Below are positions 26,658 through 36,700 of a stretch of 64,000 nt of DNA, one piece after another. The translations under genes were made by a program, and so were the position numbers. Position 1 is the stretch's first letter. Each line of letters begins with the position of its first letter. Under the pieces are notes generated by a model. The model was not told the DNA's origin and did not search any database. It saw nothing but the letters and a program-made list of their open reading frames with translations. The DNA comes from Allocoprococcus comes (GTDB lineage Bacteria > Bacillota > Clostridia > Lachnospirales > Lachnospiraceae): positions 124,001 through 188,000 of the forward strand of contig NZ_JAAIMM010000002.1 in assembly GCF_013300725.1 (NCBI RefSeq), in the 5' to 3' direction.

Positions 26658-26792
26658 CCGGATTCAGAGTGTAGTACCTTTCCCGATCCTTTTGCCTGAA
26701 AGTTTCACCATTCAACGAGCTTTACTGCTCTACGGTTTGCATCTTCGGCGACCATTTATCAAATATCTTTATAAATGATTCTCTCGCAGGAA
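26658..26792 (-). promoter_or_regulatory. Glycine riboswitch, apparently a single aptamer
   Basis: On the minus strand the core motifs appear in order: GCGAGAGAATC, GGTCGCCGAAG, GCAAACC, CTTTCAGGCAAAAGGATCGG and ACACTCTGAA. These match the glycine-binding aptamer consensus (GAGAG, GCCGAAGG, CAGGCAAAAGGAC, CTCTGGA). Only one copy is visible before the terminator, where many glycine riboswitches are tandem. Genes downstream use glycine as electron acceptor, so it is probably a genetic ON switch that prevents terminator formation when glycine binds. Confidence 0.93.
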
Positions 26793-26861
26793 ATATCAAC
26801 CTACTATCTAATTGACTGCATCTTTTATTCATTTTGCATCAGCTCTCTTGCTGGCATGATT

Positions 26862-26867
26862 ACTATA
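26862..26867 (-). promoter_or_regulatory. Extended -10 promoter of the grd operon leader
   Basis: TGT followed directly by TATAGT on the minus strand forms an extended -10 element about 70 bases before the riboswitch. The -35 region is poor (TAGCAT at 17 bases). Confidence 0.5.
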
Positions 26868-26965
26868 ACACACATTTATACAAAATGCTAGTCTTTTTAT
26901 AGATTTTTTTGTATATTTCTTATTGTTTTTTTCTATAACTATTTCTCAGCTATTATACAAATTAT

Positions 26966-28339
26966 CTATTTTCCCTTTTTCTGATTTGGCAGGAAATTAT
27001 TATAGTAATCATCGTGCGTCTTCTTAACAAGACCGCTGAGTGCTACCAGTGCAATCGCATTCGGGATAACCATCATACTGTTGAAGCAGTCTGCCATATT
27101 CCATACAAGATCTACTTCCTGAAGTGATCCGAGCGCTACGCAGATACATACAATGATTGAGTAAATTTTAACAGCTTTTGCTCCAAACAGGTAACGGATG
27201 TTTGCTTCACCGAAGAAATACCATCCGATGATCGTTGAGAATGCGAAGAATAACATACAGATCGCGATAAAGATCTCACCGAACTTACCATATAATGTAG
27301 AGAATGCATACTGGCTCAGCTGTGCGCCTGTAAGACCAGATGTTCTTGAACCGGTTGTGATGATTACAAGAGCTGTCAGGTTCAGGATTACAAATGTATC
27401 GATAAATACACCAATCATTGCTACAAAGCCCTGTTCTACCGGATGATTAACTTTTGCTACTGCATGTGCATGCGGTGTAGAACCCATACCAGCTTCATTT
27501 GAGAAGAGACCTCTTGCCACACCTTTCTGTACTGCAAGCTTCAAGGTTGCGCCCATTGCACCACCTGCTACTGCTGCTGGTTTAAACGCACCGACAATAA
27601 TGTCATGGAATGCTGACGGGATTGCTGTAACGTTTGCAAAAATTACGATCAAAGAACCTACTATGTAAAACGCTGCCATGATCGGCACGATCAGTTCAGT
27701 AACTTTTGCGATTCGCTTCATACCACCTGTGAATACAAACAGAGAAACAACTGCTACAAAAATACCCATTGCAATCTTCGGAATTCCGAATGCAGTGTTC
27801 CATGATGCTGCAATTGAGTTAGACTGAACCGCATTGCCCATGAATCCAAGTGCAAAGATGATCAGGACTGCAAAAATAGCTGCCAGAACTTTTCCGAACG
27901 CTCCTTTAAATGCTCCTCGTATGTAATATACCGGACCACCGGTTACGGTTCCGTCATCACTGACTTGCTTGAACTTCTGAGCCATAACCGCTTCTGCGAA
28001 GATCGTTGACATTCCGAGAAATGCACTGATCCACATCCAGAAGATTGCTCCCGGACCACCGACTGCAATTGCGGTTGCAGCTCCGGCGATATTTCCGGTA
28101 CCAACCTGAGCAGCGATCGCTGTTGCAAGTGCCTGGAAAGAAGACATTCCGTCTTTTCCGGCATCCCCTTTCTTGCCAAAAAGTCCGCCAAAGGTTCTGT
28201 TCCATCCATCTTTAAAGCCACGGATCTGGATAAATCCAAGCTTAAATGTGAACAGCAAGCCAATACCTACAAGTGCTATGATCAGCACCGATCCTGTTAG
28301 GACATCATTTACCTTTAATACTAAATCGTTAATGTTCAT
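26966..28339 (-). CDS. Sodium:alanine/glycine symporter (AGCS family)
   Basis: A 457-residue polytopic membrane protein of the alanine or glycine:cation symporter family, with motifs ALATAIAAQVGTGNIAGAATA, GPGAIFWMWISAFLGMST and GLFSNEAGMGSTPHAHAVA. The ATG at 28339 has GGAGGG seven bases upstream; the longer frame to 28366 has none. It lies just upstream of the glycine riboswitch on the same strand, so it supplies the substrate of the glycine reductase. It appears to have its own promoter and is not under that riboswitch. No glycine aptamer is seen in its own leader. Confidence 0.95.
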   Translation of the reverse strand: MNINDLVLKVNDVLTGSVLIIALVGIGLLFTFKLGFIQIRGFKDGWNRTFGGLFGKKGDAGKDGMSSFQALATAIAAQVGTGNIAGAATAIAVGGPGAIFWMWISAFLGMSTIFAEAVMAQKFKQVSDDGTVTGGPVYYIRGAFKGAFGKVLAAIFAVLIIFALGFMGNAVQSNSIAASWNTAFGIPKIAMGIFVAVVSLFVFTGGMKRIAKVTELIVPIMAAFYIVGSLIVIFANVTAIPSAFHDIIVGAFKPAAVAGGAMGATLKLAVQKGVARGLFSNEAGMGSTPHAHAVAKVNHPVEQGFVAMIGVFIDTFVILNLTALVIITTGSRTSGLTGAQLSQYAFSTLYGKFGEIFIAICMLFFAFSTIIGWYFFGEANIRYLFGAKAVKIYSIIVCICVALGSLQEVDLVWNMADCFNSMMVIPNAIALVALSGLVKKTHDDYYNNFLPNQKKGK

Positions 28340-28690
28340 ACAATAACCCTCCTTTTTAATAGACATCCCTTATAGTTTTTATCTGTTGAATCTATAATAA
28401 CTTATTTATAGTTTTTATGCAATATTTTCAGTTAACTTATTTATTTTTTGTATATTATCACCATGTTACTGCGATAACATAATAAATTCACTCTAAATAA
28501 GTGCGTTTTTTCGCGCTTTTCTATGTTTGTCAAAAATGCTGTTTTTATGTTTTTCGTCAAATTGTCTAATTAATGACGATTTAATATCTATACATTTCCA
28601 TGGGATTTATAGATTCTTTCACATGAACACGTTAATTCTTTACTATATTGATATTTCAAAGAAGTTATTTTCAGACCATGAAACATAAAT
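28340..28690. other. Intergenic leader of the AGCS symporter gene
   Basis: About 350 AT-rich bases without a gene. A small palindrome ATGTTA/TAACAT sits at about 28462-28479 before a GATAAT-like -10, which may be an operator. I find no aptamer. Confidence 0.4.
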
Positions 28691-28740
28691 AAAAAGCAGG
28701 AAACATTCTTCCGTCTTACCCGGAAATCTGCTTCCTGCTC
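28691..28740 (-). terminator. Intrinsic terminator after purB
   Basis: On the minus strand AGCAGGAA pairs with TTCCTGCT, with a nested TTCCG/CGGAA stem inside, followed by TTTTT. It lies 26 bases past the purB stop. Confidence 0.8.
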
Positions 28741-28765
28741 TTCTATTTTTGTTTATTCAGATATT

Positions 28766-30199
28766 CTATACATTAATCTCTGCTTTTACACCAAGCAGCT
28801 CTTTATTTTCATCCAGGATCGGCCGGATCACATTCTTAAGGAATGCTTCGACCTGTTCTTTGGAACGTCCTACATATTTGGATGGATCCATTGTTTTCTT
28901 AAGATCCTCCAGGCTCAGATTAAATGCATCATCTGCCGCGATCAGTTCAAGAAGGTTGTTGTCCAGACCTTTTTCTTTAACATTCTTTCCTGCTTCCATC
29001 GAAAGTTCACGGATTCTTTCATGCAGTTCCTGACGGTCTCCACCAGCTTTCACTGCATCCATCATAATATTCTCTGTTGCCATGAACGGAAGTTCAGACA
29101 TCAGACGTTTTTCAATTACTTTCGGATATACAACCAGTCCGTCAACGACATTCAGGCACAGATCCAGAATACCGTCAATCGCGAGGAAACCTTCCGGTAC
29201 ACTCAGGCGCTTGTTTGCAGAGTCATCCAGAGTACGTTCAAACCACTGTGTAGCAGAAGTGATCGCCGGGTTCAGTGCATCAATCATCACGTAGCGGGAC
29301 AGAGATGCGATTCGTTCGCTTCTCATTGGATTTCTCTTATATGCCATTGCAGAAGATCCGATCTGCGTCTTTTCAAACGGCTCTTCCACTTCTTTCAGAT
29401 GCTGGAGAAGACGGATGTCATTGGAGAATTTGTGTGCACTTGCTGCAATTCCGGCAAGAACATTCACAACTCTTGTATCCACTTTACGGGAATAGGTCTG
29501 TCCGGATACCGGATAGCATGCTTCAAATCCCATCTTCTTAGCAATCATCGGATCAATCTTATCAATGGTTTCCTGATCCCCCTCAAACAGTTCCAGGAAA
29601 CTTGCCTGTGTACCGGTTGTTCCTTTTGATCCAAGAAGCTTCAGGCTCCCAAGTACATAATCAAGATCCGCAAGATCCATGGAAAATTCCTGCATCCACA
29701 GAGTTGCTCTCTTTCCAACCGTTGTCGGCTGTGCTGGCTGAAAATGAGTAAATGCAAGTGTCGGAAGATCTTTATACTGATCTGCGAACTTTGAAAGTTC
29801 ATCCAGAACATTAACCAGCTTTTTCTTAACAAGTTTCAGGGCCTCTGCCATAACAATGATATCGGTATTATCACCTACATAGCAGGAAGTTGCTCCCAGA
29901 TGGATGATTCCTTTTGCTTTCGGACACTGCTGTCCATATGCATAGACATGAGACATCACATCATGACGCACTACTTTTTCACGTGCTTTTGCGACATCGT
30001 AATTGATATCCTCTGCATGCTCTTTCAGTTCTGCGATCTGTTCATCTGTAATATTGAGCCCCAGCTCTTTTTCCGTCTCTGCAAGTGCGATCCAGAGTTT
30101 TCTCCATGTCTTAAATTTCATGTCCGGAGAAAAAATATACTGCATCTCCTTGCTGGCATACCGCTCTGAAAGCGGACTTACATACTTGTCGTATCCCAT
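28766..30199 (-). CDS. purB: Adenylosuccinate lyase
   Basis: PurB catalyses two fumarate-releasing steps in purine synthesis (SAICAR to AICAR and adenylosuccinate to AMP). The 477-residue protein has the lyase-superfamily signature GSSAMAYKRNPMRSE near residue 290 and the catalytic-His region GATSCYVGDNTD. The start is the ATG at 30199 (MGYDKYVSPLSERY) with GGGAGGA upstream; the longer frame overlaps purF. It follows purF by 13 bases, so the two are cotranscribed, and a terminator follows. Confidence 0.97.
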   Translation of the reverse strand: MGYDKYVSPLSERYASKEMQYIFSPDMKFKTWRKLWIALAETEKELGLNITDEQIAELKEHAEDINYDVAKAREKVVRHDVMSHVYAYGQQCPKAKGIIHLGATSCYVGDNTDIIVMAEALKLVKKKLVNVLDELSKFADQYKDLPTLAFTHFQPAQPTTVGKRATLWMQEFSMDLADLDYVLGSLKLLGSKGTTGTQASFLELFEGDQETIDKIDPMIAKKMGFEACYPVSGQTYSRKVDTRVVNVLAGIAASAHKFSNDIRLLQHLKEVEEPFEKTQIGSSAMAYKRNPMRSERIASLSRYVMIDALNPAITSATQWFERTLDDSANKRLSVPEGFLAIDGILDLCLNVVDGLVVYPKVIEKRLMSELPFMATENIMMDAVKAGGDRQELHERIRELSMEAGKNVKEKGLDNNLLELIAADDAFNLSLEDLKKTMDPSKYVGRSKEQVEAFLKNVIRPILDENKELLGVKAEINV

Positions 30200-30212
30200 A
30201 GTCTTATCCTCC

Positions 30213-31649
30213 CTATTCTTCTGACTCAAACGCGTGGGAAATATCTTTTCCCGGAACGCGCATCGGGTAATTTCCTGTAAAACATGCATCGCAGTATCCA
30301 AGATCTCCAACCATGTCTTTCAGCTTATCTATTTCCATATATCCAAGAGAATCTGCTCCGATCATTTCACGGATCTGCTCCGTTGTATGTGAATGAGCAA
30401 TGAGCTGATCATTCGACGGTACATCCGTACCAAAATAGCAAGGATGTAAAAACGGTGGCGAACTGATTCTTACATGAACTTCTTTTGCTCCTGCTTTCTT
30501 GAGCATCTTGATGATATTTGCACAGGTCGTTCCACGGACGATGGAATCATCTACCATAACAATACGCTTGCCCCGTACAACCTCTTCAATGACATTCAGT
30601 TTGATCTTCACACTGGACTCTCTCTGGCTCTGCTTCGGCTTGATAAAGGTTCTTCCTACATAACTGTTCTTATGAAACGCCATGCCATAAGGAATTCCGG
30701 AATATTCCGAATATCCTTTTGCCGCAACAAGTCCGGAATCCGGTACACCGACTACCAGATCAGCCTCTACCGGATAAGACTGTGCAAGAGCTTTTCCCGC
30801 AACAATCCTTGCATGATATACATTGATGCTGTCGATCACACTGTCCATACGTGCGAAATAAATATACTCAAAAATACAACGCGCCTGCTTTTCAGGTGGA
30901 ATCTGCATACTCTTGTCCGAAGACACACCATGCTTTGTAAAACTGACAATCTCTCCCGGCTCTACATCACGGACAAAATCTGCTCCAACAGCCGCAAGCG
31001 CACAGCTTTCTGATGCCAGAAACCAGGTATTATCACGCTTACCGATACAGAGTGGTTTGAGGCCAAACGGATCTCTCGCTCCGATCATCTTACGCGGGCT
31101 TGATACAACCAGTGCATATGCACCCTCAATCTTCTTCATCGCATTCTTGACCGCATCCTCTGCCTTCGAAACCTTCAAACGCTCTCTTGCAATGTGATAG
31201 GCAATCACTTCTGAATCAATGGTTGTCTGGAAGATAGCTCCTGTATATTCCAGCTCATGACGAAGCTCAATTGCATTTGTCAGATTACCATTGTGGGCAA
31301 TTACCAATGTACCTTTCACATAATTCAGAACCAGTGGCTGTGCATTTTCCGCACGCGTTCCTCCTGCTGTCGAATACCGCACATGTCCGACGCCGAGGTT
31401 TCCCTTTAATTTGTCAAGCTCTTCCTCATTGAATACTTCGTTGACAAGTCCAAGCCCTTTCCTGAAATGGACTTTCCGCTTGCCATAGGTATCTGTCACT
31501 GCAATTCCGCAGCTTTCCTGCCCTCTGTGCTGAAGGGCAAACAAACCATAGTACACCGACGGTGCAACATCGCCGCCATCCATATCATAGGCTCCGAATA
31601 CACCACATTCTTCACCTAACCCAGTCTCTACTCTTTCAAGTTCGCTCAT
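30213..31649 (-). CDS. purF: Amidophosphoribosyltransferase
   Basis: PurF makes 5-phosphoribosylamine from PRPP and glutamine, the first step of purine synthesis. It begins MSELERVETGLGEECGVFGAY, so the catalytic N-terminal Cys is exposed after removal of a short propeptide, as in the Bacillus-type enzyme. The PRPP motif is KRIVMVDDSIVRGTT near residue 360, and C-terminal cysteines (YFGTD, CDACFTGNYP) fit the Fe-S form. The ATG at 31649 is used; the longer frame reaches into the promoter. First gene of purF-purB. Confidence 0.97.
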   Translation of the reverse strand: MSELERVETGLGEECGVFGAYDMDGGDVAPSVYYGLFALQHRGQESCGIAVTDTYGKRKVHFRKGLGLVNEVFNEEELDKLKGNLGVGHVRYSTAGGTRAENAQPLVLNYVKGTLVIAHNGNLTNAIELRHELEYTGAIFQTTIDSEVIAYHIARERLKVSKAEDAVKNAMKKIEGAYALVVSSPRKMIGARDPFGLKPLCIGKRDNTWFLASESCALAAVGADFVRDVEPGEIVSFTKHGVSSDKSMQIPPEKQARCIFEYIYFARMDSVIDSINVYHARIVAGKALAQSYPVEADLVVGVPDSGLVAAKGYSEYSGIPYGMAFHKNSYVGRTFIKPKQSQRESSVKIKLNVIEEVVRGKRIVMVDDSIVRGTTCANIIKMLKKAGAKEVHVRISSPPFLHPCYFGTDVPSNDQLIAHSHTTEQIREMIGADSLGYMEIDKLKDMVGDLGYCDACFTGNYPMRVPGKDISHAFESEE

Positions 31650-31697
31650 CGTTTTGTCTTCTCCTATTTGTTGTATCCGCTTATTTTTTACATAGAG

Positions 31698-31726
31698 AGT
31701 ATAATACATGATTTTCCGAAAATCAA
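31698..31726 (-). promoter_or_regulatory. Promoter of purF-purB
   Basis: TTGATT (31721-31726) and TATACT (31698-31703) on the minus strand, 17 bases apart, about 50 bases before the purF start. Confidence 0.65.
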
Positions 31727-31754
31727 TACACAGCCTTGAACTTTCTCCCGAACA

Positions 31755-32516
31755 CTATGCTCTTCTGTACTCTTTTTTCCATTCTTCAAACAATTCCCTT
31801 GACGGTTCGATGTTGATATTTTCTCTCACATTTTCTATCTTTTCTGTAAGTTTATTGTCAATTTCCAAAAGGATTTCATTGCCCATAACCATCTTCTGAT
31901 ATTCATCCTGCGGCATGTATCTGGAACTTGCATACAGATAACCTTCCAGCATTTTATTATCTTCACAGATCTTATACGCCTTCTCATACATTCTCGCCGA
32001 CTCTTCATACAGAAATGCTCTCCCATATGCTCCGGCAAGGCACGCATACACGCGGCCATAAAAACGCTTATCTACCGAATCATCCTTTTCTCCGTTGATA
32101 ATCGACATGTAAACCAGGATTGCCGATTCCAGTTCTCCGCTTTCCATCAGCGTATCTGCTTTGTATTTCTGGCGTTCTACTTCTTTCTGGTTCTTGAGTT
32201 TTTCCAGAACATTCTGGATGTGTGCCATTTCACCCGGTGTGTAGATTCTGGATTCATGCAGCACAAGAACCACAAATTTCTCCACGGAACCATGATTCCG
32301 GATCAATTCCACCAGCTTTACTGCAAGATCCTGCATTTCCAGTTCATCTGCAATCCATCTGCAGAGCTGCTCATTCATGATCGTATAATCGATCAGATAC
32401 AGATTGTTGCACAGATAATAACACAGTTCTTCAAGTGTACTGATCCTTGTATGGATCCTCGAAATTTCATATGGATGTTTTGCCTTTTTCTTATGACAAA
32501 GAATTAAACTGCCCAT
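31755..32516 (-). CDS. Helical-repeat (TPR-like) protein of the DUF5717/DUF5716 cassette
   Basis: A 253-residue soluble protein I do not recognise as a named family. The second half has alternating helices of TPR character: ADTLMESGELESAILVYMSI, then FYGRVYACLAGAYGRAFLY and ESARMYEKAYKICEDNKM. The first 110 residues are also helical. It overlaps the end of the DUF5716 gene by 26 bases, with GGAGG seven bases before its ATG, so the two are translationally coupled. Last gene of a three-gene cassette. A scaffolding or adaptor role for the ATPase is plausible but only inferred. Confidence 0.75.
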   Translation of the reverse strand: MGSLILCHKKKAKHPYEISRIHTRISTLEELCYYLCNNLYLIDYTIMNEQLCRWIADELEMQDLAVKLVELIRNHGSVEKFVVLVLHESRIYTPGEMAHIQNVLEKLKNQKEVERQKYKADTLMESGELESAILVYMSIINGEKDDSVDKRFYGRVYACLAGAYGRAFLYEESARMYEKAYKICEDNKMLEGYLYASSRYMPQDEYQKMVMGNEILLEIDNKLTEKIENVRENINIEPSRELFEEWKKEYRRA

Positions 32517-33780
32517 TGCTGCCTCCTAATTCAATGATCTTCTCCACCCGGAATCCTGATGGCGCAAAAAATTCACCAAATCCCATATCTTCAAAAATAA
32601 TATGACAGGTCTTTTCATCCGAGAAAAATGTATTAATCTTCAGACGAAGCGCATAATTTTTCCGGTCCGGCATACCTTTCAGGGAAACCGGCTCCACAAG
32701 ATGCCTGCCGGTCACCAGAGAATCTACATGGATTTCAATATTCTCTGTATCACCAAGAAGCACCTCGAACTGTCTGTCTGATTCGTACCAGTGATTGCCC
32801 CAGGATACCAGTGGATACCAGCCTTCTTCTCCATTCACGCGCATCCGCACAGAAATCTGCTCGGTCAGCTTTGTCTCATCCAGGTAGACCGGTGCATCTG
32901 ACTGTTCCTCTTTTCTGCGCTGCGCCGTATAACACGCCCCTTTACTGTACAGATTATTTCCCATAAACGCACGGCGTCCGTTACAAAGAACGCGCAGAGA
33001 ATTCGGATACCAGTTATTTTCAAACCCATCCCCTGTCAAAAAGACAGAAGAGATCATCTTCTTGTTGAATACACTCTGGATAAAACGTTTAAAATGCTCA
33101 TCTGCCGCTTTTGCCTTCTCAACATGCAGCACCGGATAAACTGCTTCCAGTTCTTCCATACGCGCATCCGCCACCTTGTCCACTGTCACAAAGCTTTCCC
33201 TGCTTTTCTGCGAACTGTTCTTCAGTTCCCGCAGCATATATGCCCGGATCACATCCTCGTCACAGTAGAAAAGTGCCGCTTCATACTGCCATAATTCTTT
33301 CGGCTGGTTAAACATATAATGACAGAAGCTTTCCTTGTAGTCCTGAACATAAATATTTTCCTTTGCCACTCCGAGCTTCTGTCCGATTCCCTTCAGCAGG
33401 ACGCGGATGTCTTCGTTTTTCTCCGGGACTGTAAACGTGATGCTTTCAATTTCTTCAAATCCATTCAACGTGTACTTTACAAAATCTGCCAGAAGCTGGA
33501 CACCTTCATATTCCTGTCCGTCTACCTCGATTTTCCTATTGCCAAGCGCACATTCCCAGATTCCTTCCACGCAGATACTGTCCCTTACCGTAGACATTCT
33601 TCTTGCCTGTCTTCCGTAAGTCCAGGTCTCTTTGTAATAGTTCATCACCAGAGGGATCTGATTGTTTTCCTTTTCAATCCCTGTATCTACCGTCTCCGGT
33701 TCCTGTGTTTGTTCATTATAATAACTGATCTGACACATCTTTGCATTGATGTCATATCCTATGATACTTCCATGTGCCAT
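32491..33780 (-). CDS. DUF5716 family protein, Hsp70/actin-like ATPase fold (inferred)
   Basis: A 429-residue protein. The start MAHGSIIGYDINAKMCQISY has the shape of a phosphate-1 loop of the actin/Hsp70 superfamily. Near residue 240, SSVFLTGDGFENNWYPNSLR followed by NGRRAFMGNNLYSKGACYTA resembles the adenosine-loop region, with a Gly-Asp-Gly and a later small-residue GA motif. The last 120 residues are beta-rich and end in a SGFRVEKIIEL tail, like a substrate- or partner-binding domain. I know it as DUF5716, which travels with DUF5717. ATP binding is inferred from these motifs. It lies 15 bases after the DUF5717 gene and overlaps the TPR-like gene. Confidence 0.75.
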   Translation of the reverse strand: MAHGSIIGYDINAKMCQISYYNEQTQEPETVDTGIEKENNQIPLVMNYYKETWTYGRQARRMSTVRDSICVEGIWECALGNRKIEVDGQEYEGVQLLADFVKYTLNGFEEIESITFTVPEKNEDIRVLLKGIGQKLGVAKENIYVQDYKESFCHYMFNQPKELWQYEAALFYCDEDVIRAYMLRELKNSSQKSRESFVTVDKVADARMEELEAVYPVLHVEKAKAADEHFKRFIQSVFNKKMISSVFLTGDGFENNWYPNSLRVLCNGRRAFMGNNLYSKGACYTAQRRKEEQSDAPVYLDETKLTEQISVRMRVNGEEGWYPLVSWGNHWYESDRQFEVLLGDTENIEIHVDSLVTGRHLVEPVSLKGMPDRKNYALRLKINTFFSDEKTCHIIFEDMGFGEFFAPSGFRVEKIIELGGSNGQFNSLS

Positions 33781-33795
33781 GAAGTATTTCCTCCT

Positions 33796-36700
33796 TTAGT
33801 AAGCAACAAAAATATCATCAGCAAGCTGTTTTTCTGTTGCAAATTCCTTCATTGCGATTGCCAGCGCTTCATCCTTCAGCGATGTCATATCATTCAGTCT
33901 TCCAAATCTTCCGATCGGCCTTACCTCCCGCGGTTTATAATCACGTTTTTCCGTGACTGTCACCTTATCTTTATTCGTCTCTGTAAAATAATAACGAAGA
34001 GATTCATCACCGAACAAAATAAAGCTCTTGATATAAGTATCTTCATACGCTGGAAGCAGTATTTCTTCCTGGTAGTTCATATTGTCGCTTTCACCCTTAC
34101 GTATCTGATAAGAAATCGCCACCTTGCTACCAGGCTTTGCGTGATATTCAATCATCGTCTTATCATAAAGCTGCACCTCTCTCAGCCAGCTCTCCGGATA
34201 TTTTAAATAGAAAGAAAAATACAGCTGTTTCTCACACATTTCACGCAAAAATTCACGCAGCATCGGTTCCAGTTCCTGATGCACTTCCCTGCTGGAATAA
34301 TATTTCAGCAGAGCAATCTTGCAGATATCCGGAAGATCCTCCTCTTTGCGGTATTCATTTGCAATGATCACAAAAATACATCCTTTTACCTGGCGTCCAT
34401 TTACCACATACTCTCTTGAAACATAGGCAAGATATGCTCTCTTCAAGCGGAAATACGTTCTTCCTTCATAATAATCCGCAAAAATCTCTTCCTCACCAAA
34501 CATCGTTTCCGAGAAAAGCATCTGCGTAATGATCCTCTCTGAAAGCTTGTAAGTCGTAATATCATAATCTCTCGCCACATGCCAGAGCCTCTTCATGTTA
34601 CGGGTAGAGCCACAATAATACTCAGCAAGATAAGAAAGTGTCTGCTTATCATACTGGTCTTTCAGGAACAGTTCAAAACAAAGTGCCAGAAGGAAATCAT
34701 CCTCCTCCGCACCTTCTTCGCGCAGGCGCATGCTGCACATTTTAAATACTTCTTTTTCATCTGCCGTCTCAAGTCCGTGCTTTCTAAGCATATCCCAGGT
34801 CAGTTCTTTTTTCTCTTTTTTTCGTTCCTCTTCCTCATGCTCTTCCTGATATTTTCTGCAGATTTCCATATACCGGTTCTCATAGAACATCCGCATAGTT
34901 TCATATGGAATGGAATCAATATAATGACGGCCGTCTTTTGATTCCCAGACGATCCGCGCGTCCTTACTGTACAGATATACAATCACACCATCTGCACTGT
35001 ACTGTACTTTCTGACTGATTGTTCCATCCGGTTCGATCACCATGACAAACGCCATGTTCTTTGCCGTTGTCTTAATCTCATAAGCATGACAGATATCATA
35101 AACCGCCCGGATCCTTTCCGGTGTCATATCCCGCTCGGTGCAGCAGCGTTTGTAAATGATATGTAAGATATCATTGATTCTGCGGTTCTCAAGCTGTGTC
35201 CATGCAAACCGTTCCATCTGCTCTCTGTAAGCACTGTAAAGCTCACTGCTTTCTTCTTCGCAGTTGATCAGATTCGCATAAAGTACTGCTGCTTTTTTAT
35301 ATTCCAGTGTATTTCCATGCCGGAAGTAAAGCAGTACCGATTTCGGAAACTGTCTGTCCAGATATTTATCATCTACAGTCATCATATAATATTCAAAAAG
35401 CTGCGCGATCTTCAGATCTTCTTTTACTGCTGATGCATACCACTCAAAGCAGTCAGGCGTTGTGCGATTGCCACGGATCAGGTGAGTACAGATCGCTGTC
35501 AGGATCTGTGGATCCTGGAAAATCCGATACACTTTCCGCATCACTTTGTCCAGATTCTTATCATAGGTCCGCTGCTGGGATGCCAGGTTTGCCATGTAAA
35601 GTGCAATTTCCTTTGTCAGGACTCCGTGTTTCTGTGCAAAATTAAGAATCTGCACTTCAAATGCTGATAGTTTTTTCAGACAGGTTGGTTTCTCCAGAAA
35701 ACACCGGTATGCCTGCCAGTACAGGATCACCTGATTCGCACCGTTGCTGCAATGGCGTTCCAGAACCTGTAATTTTTTGCTGTAGTTTTTATATTCCGGA
35801 TCAATGTCAATCAGCATACACACAAGCTGCCATGACGTCGGTTCTTTCATATATGCCTTATTCAGTTCTTCTATCGCTTTGTTGACCTGGCTGCCTGATT
35901 TTCTTAAAAGCGCAGTCAGATACAGATAATACGATGAAATGACGGAATCCTTATTCACCGAGAAACGGCTGTAATTGTAATCATCCAGAATATCACTTGC
36001 CTTGTCCGGCTCCTTGCAGAGCAGGTTAAGATGCGCATCAAACAGTGGATAAACATCTCCGTCTTCTGAATATATATCCAGTCCCTTCAGTTTTTCTCTT
36101 GTCGCATCCGCCCAGGCTGTCAGATTTTTTCCGTCTGCCTTGTACGCAAGAAATTCCTTTATGATCGATGCGATCGTCTTATCTGCCACACGTCTGTTCT
36201 CCGCATGATCCTTGTGATTAGCCAGCATTACCTCATAGGTCAGCGATTCATACGGACTTTCAAAAACAATCTGTCCATAATTATTTCCCGCATGAGCCTT
36301 TTCCGGATGAATGATATAACTGAAATCAAACAGATTTCCCACAAAATCATCCGTTGTAAAGTTATCTCTTCCAATCTGGATAAAGTCACCACTCACATGT
36401 ACCTTTACCGGCATAAACCCCCAGGTATTCTTTGTGAAGTGAATAATCTCGCGGGTTGCTTCTTTTAAATTGCGGAATGTTCTCTGATTCCGTCCCATCG
36501 TCAGGAAAATACATTCTTTCTGTTTGATTCCGACCAGAAATTCTTCCATCGCCTGTTCACCGAGAGACCATTTCCTAATATTATCATAAAGTGCCTTTAT
36601 CCTTGGCTCTTCATACTTTATCACATCATAAAAATCGCGTGATCTGAAAAGACGGTGTGCCTCAATAAAGTTTTCCATCGCCAGCCTTTTAAAATCACGG

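Noticed and set aside
28340-28690. Glycine riboswitch in the leader of the AGCS symporter gene
   Set aside because: None of the aptamer core motifs is present on either strand.
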